From Clostridiales bacterium oral taxon 876 str. F0540 (GTDB lineage Bacteria; Bacillota; Clostridia; Clostridiales; Clostridiaceae): a stretch of 25,232 nucleotides of DNA. Location: contig KE993476.1 in assembly GCA_000466585.1 (NCBI GenBank), positions 1-25,232 of the forward strand. Reading direction: 5' to 3'. Both the position numbers and the translations under genes were made by a program. How positions within the stretch are numbered: the stretch's first letter is position 1; each line of letters begins with the position of its first letter. The notes beneath the pieces are model-generated. The model had not been told where the DNA came from. It saw nothing but the letters and a program-made list of their open reading frames with translations, and did no database searches. Below are positions 22,390-25,232 of this stretch, piece by piece.

Positions 22390-22580
22390 CGAGTATCCTC
22401 TCCTCTTAGCGTAACTTGAACTATTGTCTTTTTTATACAGTCTTTATAATAATCATAAAAGTCTGTATTCATATCTGAATTTATCAATCTTTCCTCGCAG
22501 CATTTGCAAATTCTTTTTCCGTTAATAATTATACCATTATTTAGAGGCTTTCTACATATAATACATGCTTGTTTTTTCAT
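22368..22580 (-). CDS. csfB: Sigma-G inhibitor Gin (CsfB) homologue
   Basis: A 70-aa zinc-binding anti-sigma factor. C6-x2-C9 and C25-x2-C28 in 'CIIC' and 'GKRICKCCEERL' form the zinc finger. The tail 'DFYDYYKDCIKK' matches the conserved Asp/Tyr pattern of B. subtilis Gin. Gin blocks sigma-G (and sigma-E) until engulfment is finished during sporulation. It supports a spore-forming host. The extra C-terminal stretch (about 48-70, 'KTIVQVTLRGEDTRCLNYHL' region) reads through the ribosome site and start of the yaaO homologue. GGGGGAAA lies before the ATG. A sigma-F-like promoter lies about 40 bp upstream, as expected for csfB. bofA and yaaN, its B. subtilis neighbours, are not here. Confidence 0.85.
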   Translation of the reverse strand: MKKQACIICRKPLNNGIIINGKRICKCCEERLINSDMNTDFYDYYKDCIKKTIVQVTLRGEDTRCLNYHL

Positions 22581-22621
22581 AATTTCCCCCTATCAATTGC
22601 TGTACATGCCTATTTTATTCT

Positions 22622-22651
22622 AATTTTTGCCTCTTCTAATATATTTTATTC
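22622..22651 (-). promoter_or_regulatory. Candidate sigma-F-type promoter of gin
   Basis: Minus strand: GAATA, 15 nt, GGCAAAAATT. The -10 fits the sigma-F pattern GGNRANAHT fully. The -35 differs from GYWTA at one place and the spacing is one short. It also resembles a sigma-G -35. Confidence 0.35.
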
Positions 22652-22770
22652 AGTATAATGTCCACTTTTATTTTGTCCACCTAAATATTTAAATTTTGTT
22701 CAAATATATTACAAGCTTTAAGGAAACACTATTTTATATAATTTGCATTATTAAATTACGGAGGTCTATT

Positions 22771-23961
22771 ATGAAACAAGAAATGCTTAGCTATCTTTAT
22801 ACAATTAAAGATGATATATTCAATCTTTCAAAATACCTATATGAAAATCCAGAAGAGAGCTTTTATGAATATAAAGCTTATGACTACATAGTAAAAATGC
22901 TTAAGGATAATAATTTTAAGGTTACAGAAAATTATTTAGATATACCTACTGCCTTTCATGCTGAATTTGGAAGCGGTCACCCTAAAATATGTTTTATTTG
23001 CGAATATGATGCAGCAACTAAAGAGGGCCATGTAACCGGCCATAATTTAATATCTGCTATGTCTACTGCAGCTGCTCTGTCCTTGTCAAAAGTTCTTAAA
23101 AACTTTGATGCAGGTACAATAGTTTTACTTGGCTGCCCTGGTGAATTTGTAAGCGGTGCTAAAGTCACAATGACAAAACAGGGCACTTTTAATGATATTG
23201 ATGTAGTTCTTATGGCTCATCCTGATGTAGAAAATGCTGAAACAGGGACGTCCATGGCTCTTCTTCCTGTTCAAATCAGGTTCACTAGCGAAACACCTAT
23301 GGTTAATTCAAGTGATGGGAGCTATTCATCTTTAGATGCTTGCTATTTCATTGTAAACTCTCTTAGCTTCTTAAAAAATGGATTTAGCAGAAGTTGCAAT
23401 ATAGACAATGTAAAAATAACAAATGGAGAGGCTTGTAATTTAGTTCCTTCTCAATCAGATTTAAAGTTTTATATAAGAGCTCCAAAAATGACAGCTGCTT
23501 GTGAAATTGAAAATAAAATTAAAGAACTTACTAATACAGCAGCTAGTATTATGAATTTAAAATATGAGATTACAATGCCTGAGCTTCCATATGATGAACT
23601 TATACCCAACCATGCTTTGTCAAGAATTTTTGCTCATAATCTAAAAGAAATTGGAATTATTGATACTGTAGTGCCTAAAAACAGCTATTCTGGATTAAGT
23701 CTTGGAACAGTAAGTCATGCAGTTCCTTGTATACACCCTTATGTTTCAGTGGTTGACGATTGTTCCATAAAATATAACTCCATAGATTTTGCTCGCGCAA
23801 CAGTATCTAAGTATGCTGAAGATAAAGTTCTTAAAATATCTTCTGCACTTGCTATGACTGCTCTTGATCTATTGGAAAAAGAAGACCTTCTTCAAGAAGT
23901 TAAAGTCGAATTTTATGAAAATATTAAAAACCATCAAGAAACACCTTGTGAAGTATTATAA
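22771..23961 (+). CDS. M20-family amidohydrolase (AbgB-like) with altered metal ligands
   Basis: A 396-aa cytosolic protein of the M20 peptidase family. It is closest in pattern to the p-aminobenzoyl-glutamate / aminoacylase group ('EYDA...GHxxGHNLIS', 'VSHAVPCIHPYV'). The usual 'GHACGHN' reads 'GHVTGHN': Thr89 replaces the ligand Cys while His91 is kept. The usual 'PAEE' reads 'PGEF': Glu125 is kept as the general base, but the metal-ligand Glu is Phe126. His150 and His322 are kept. The active site is therefore partly lost, or metal use is changed. The reading frame opens at 22696, but the ATG at 22771 has ACGGAGGT 6 nt upstream and starts the normal N terminus ('MKQEMLSYLYTIKDDIFNLS'). The gene is monocistronic. 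Confidence 0.85.
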   Translation: MKQEMLSYLYTIKDDIFNLSKYLYENPEESFYEYKAYDYIVKMLKDNNFKVTENYLDIPTAFHAEFGSGHPKICFICEYDAATKEGHVTGHNLISAMSTAAALSLSKVLKNFDAGTIVLLGCPGEFVSGAKVTMTKQGTFNDIDVVLMAHPDVENAETGTSMALLPVQIRFTSETPMVNSSDGSYSSLDACYFIVNSLSFLKNGFSRSCNIDNVKITNGEACNLVPSQSDLKFYIRAPKMTAACEIENKIKELTNTAASIMNLKYEITMPELPYDELIPNHALSRIFAHNLKEIGIIDTVVPKNSYSGLSLGTVSHAVPCIHPYVSVVDDCSIKYNSIDFARATVSKYAEDKVLKISSALAMTALDLLEKEDLLQEVKVEFYENIKNHQETPCEVL

Positions 23962-24002
23962 AATATAGACTTTATTCTCTAATAAGATATAATATAATTA
24001 AG

Positions 24003-24127
24003 AATGAATAATGAGGAATGAAGAATGTTGGATGAAAGTCCGAAGGACTTTCCTAAATTGCATTAATTTATAATCCTTAATAAACTTTCTTCAACAGTTC
24101 TTCGTTCTTCATTCTTAATTATTCATT
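24003..24127. repeat. MITE-like element with terminal inverted repeats
   Basis: Terminal inverted repeats of 22 nt match at 20 positions: AATGAATAAT..GAATGAAGA at 24003-24024 and its complement at 24106-24127. Between them is a perfect hairpin GAAAGTCC / GGACTTTC with loop GAA (24034-24052). No coding capacity. It lies between the M20 gene and corA, ending 18 bp before the corA start, so it may include the corA leader. Similar short palindromic repeats are widespread in some clostridial genomes; copy number here is not known. Confidence 0.55.
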
Positions 24128-24145
24128 TTTTCTTGGAGGATAACT

Positions 24146-25087
24146 ATGATTTCTATATATAAAAACTTTAACGAAACATCCCATGAGCTTCAAAAGCTTG
24201 ACAACATTGAACCAGGATGCTGGATCAATATTGTAGCACCCTCTGACCAGGAATTATTTCTTGTTTCGAAAAAAACTGGAGCTCCTTTAGAGTTTTTAAG
24301 AGCAGCACTGGATGAAGAAGAAACTTCTCGTATAGATACTGAGGATAATAATATACTCTTTGTTATGGATATTCCTTTCACAGAAATGGAGGCCAACTCT
24401 CTAACTTATGACACATATCCTCTTGCAATAATACATACTGAGAAAGAAATCATAACTGTATGTTTAAAAAACAGCAAGATACTTACAGACTTTGTAGAAG
24501 GTAAAGTTAAATCTTTCTTTACTTTCAAACGCTCAAGATTTATTCTTCAAATACTATTTAAAATTTCAACTTATTATTTACTTCACTTAAGGCAAATTGA
24601 TAAAAAGAGCTTAATGATTGAAAGAAAACTTCATAAATCTATGAAAAATAAAGAGTTAATTCAACTTTTATCCCTTGAAAAATCTCTAGTCTACTTTTCT
24701 ACTTCATTAAAATCTAATGAAATTACACTTGAAAAGATGCTCAAATTAGAGATAATGCAAAAGTATCCTGAGGATAAAGATGTTCTGGAAGATGTAATTA
24801 TAGAAAACAAACAGGCTATAGAAATGGCTACAATTTACAGTAATATATTGAGCGGAACTATGGATGCGTTTGCTTCTGTTATTTCAAACAACTTAAATAT
24901 GGTAATGAAATTTTTAGCTTCCATAACAATTGTTATGGCTATACCCACTATGATTAGCGGGTTATTCGGTATGAATGTTCTAGTACCATTTGCAAATAAT
25001 CCTAACGGATTCTATATTATTTTAGCTATAATAATATTTATGGCTTTAGTTGCTGCATTTATCTTAGGTAAAAAAGATATGTTTTAA
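24146..25087 (+). CDS. corA: CorA-family divalent metal (Mg2+) transporter
   Basis: A 313-aa CorA/MIT-family channel that works as a pentamer in the cytoplasmic membrane. The N-terminal cytosolic domain (about 1-240) has the long alpha-helical stalk region ('LEKSLVYFSTSLKSNEITLEKML'). TM1 is about residues 254-274, and the selectivity motif GMN is at 275-277 ('SGLFGMNVLVPF'). TM2 is about 288-307, followed by the basic tail 'GKKDMF'. Family members import Mg2+, sometimes Co2+ or Ni2+, or export Zn2+. TTGGAGGA lies 6 nt before the ATG. The region just upstream is the inverted-repeat element. An intrinsic terminator follows, so it is monocistronic. Confidence 0.93.
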   Translation: MISIYKNFNETSHELQKLDNIEPGCWINIVAPSDQELFLVSKKTGAPLEFLRAALDEEETSRIDTEDNNILFVMDIPFTEMEANSLTYDTYPLAIIHTEKEIITVCLKNSKILTDFVEGKVKSFFTFKRSRFILQILFKISTYYLLHLRQIDKKSLMIERKLHKSMKNKELIQLLSLEKSLVYFSTSLKSNEITLEKMLKLEIMQKYPEDKDVLEDVIIENKQAIEMATIYSNILSGTMDAFASVISNNLNMVMKFLASITIVMAIPTMISGLFGMNVLVPFANNPNGFYIILAIIIFMALVAAFILGKKDMF

Positions 25088-25102
25088 AAAAGTTTACTAT
25101 AG

Positions 25103-25132
25103 GCACTAAGAATCTACTGCTTAGTGCTTTTT
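25103..25132 (+). terminator. Intrinsic terminator of corA
   Basis: Stem GCACTAAG / CTTAGTGC with a 9-nt loop, followed by TTTTTATATTTTTT. The remaining 100 bp of the window hold no visible gene. Confidence 0.88.
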
Positions 25133-25232
25133 ATATTTTTTGTGCCAGAACTGCTATGATAAAATACCAAACTACGAAATTTGAAAATAAAAGATACTTA
25201 ATCAAAAAATAAAAAATGCCAAGTTTATAACT

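Noticed and set aside
1..25232. CRISPR arrays, tRNA, rRNA, transposase or phage genes
   Set aside because: None seen by reading both strands; no regular direct repeats with spacers and no mobile-element proteins.

Overview
The window looks like chromosomal DNA of a low-GC, spore-forming Firmicute, most likely Clostridium sensu lato. The reasons are strong AT-richness, GGAGG-type ribosome binding sites with frequent TTG starts, a clostridial AbrB with a C-terminal cysteine motif, a Gin (sigma-G inhibitor) homologue, a 2[4Fe-4S] ferredoxin and Firmicute-type regulation (GlcT/RAT, cre, purine riboswitch). I saw no phage, transposase, CRISPR, rRNA or tRNA.

Layout. (1) 1-4805: transaldolase, a 700-bp AT-rich gap with promoters, abrB (+), an NlpC/P60 hydrolase with coiled coil (-), then rsmI and trmN6/yabB (-). 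(2) 4965-10675, all on minus: an NCS2 purine permease under a guanine-type riboswitch, a bacteriohemerythrin, a cysteine-rich 66-aa protein, and two tandem motA-motB stator operons. (3) 11055-15151: a carbohydrate-regulation patch with an orphan 219-aa gene behind a consensus cre site, the antiterminator gene glcT, a lone EIIA-Glc gene with a GlcT-type RAT/terminator leader, and two convergent genes of poorly characterised families (a TIM-barrel protein resembling DUF7916 and a DUF4867 protein). (4) 15311-17544, minus: a chemoreceptor, a ferredoxin missed by length-filtered gene finding, and an HMA-like protein without its metal-binding cysteines. (5) 17569-22580, minus: ricT, holB, the c-di-AMP receptor gene darA/yaaQ, a small plus-strand gene, tmk, a yaaO-type PLP decarboxylase and gin. 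(6) 22771-25087, plus: an M20 amidohydrolase with altered metal ligands, a MITE-like inverted repeat, and corA.

The order gin-yaaO-tmk-yaaQ-holB-ricT ... yabB-rsmI-abrB is that of the Bacillus subtilis csfB-abrB chromosomal segment. Here it is split by about 12.7 kb of motility, PTS, redox and transport genes, and yaaR, yabA and yazA are absent.

The best-supported regulatory story is at 11874-13385. GlcT is encoded convergently to its apparent target crr, whose leader has a consensus sigma-A promoter, a RAT beginning at about the transcription start, and a terminator whose 5' arm overlaps the RAT. Other points for follow-up are the motAB duplication with different promoter types and a corrected TTG start, the Gin-like cysteine motif on AbrB, and the M20 active-site substitutions. 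No clearly new multi-gene system could be demonstrated. The orphan genes at 7179, 11055 and 20054 are the least explained coding content.
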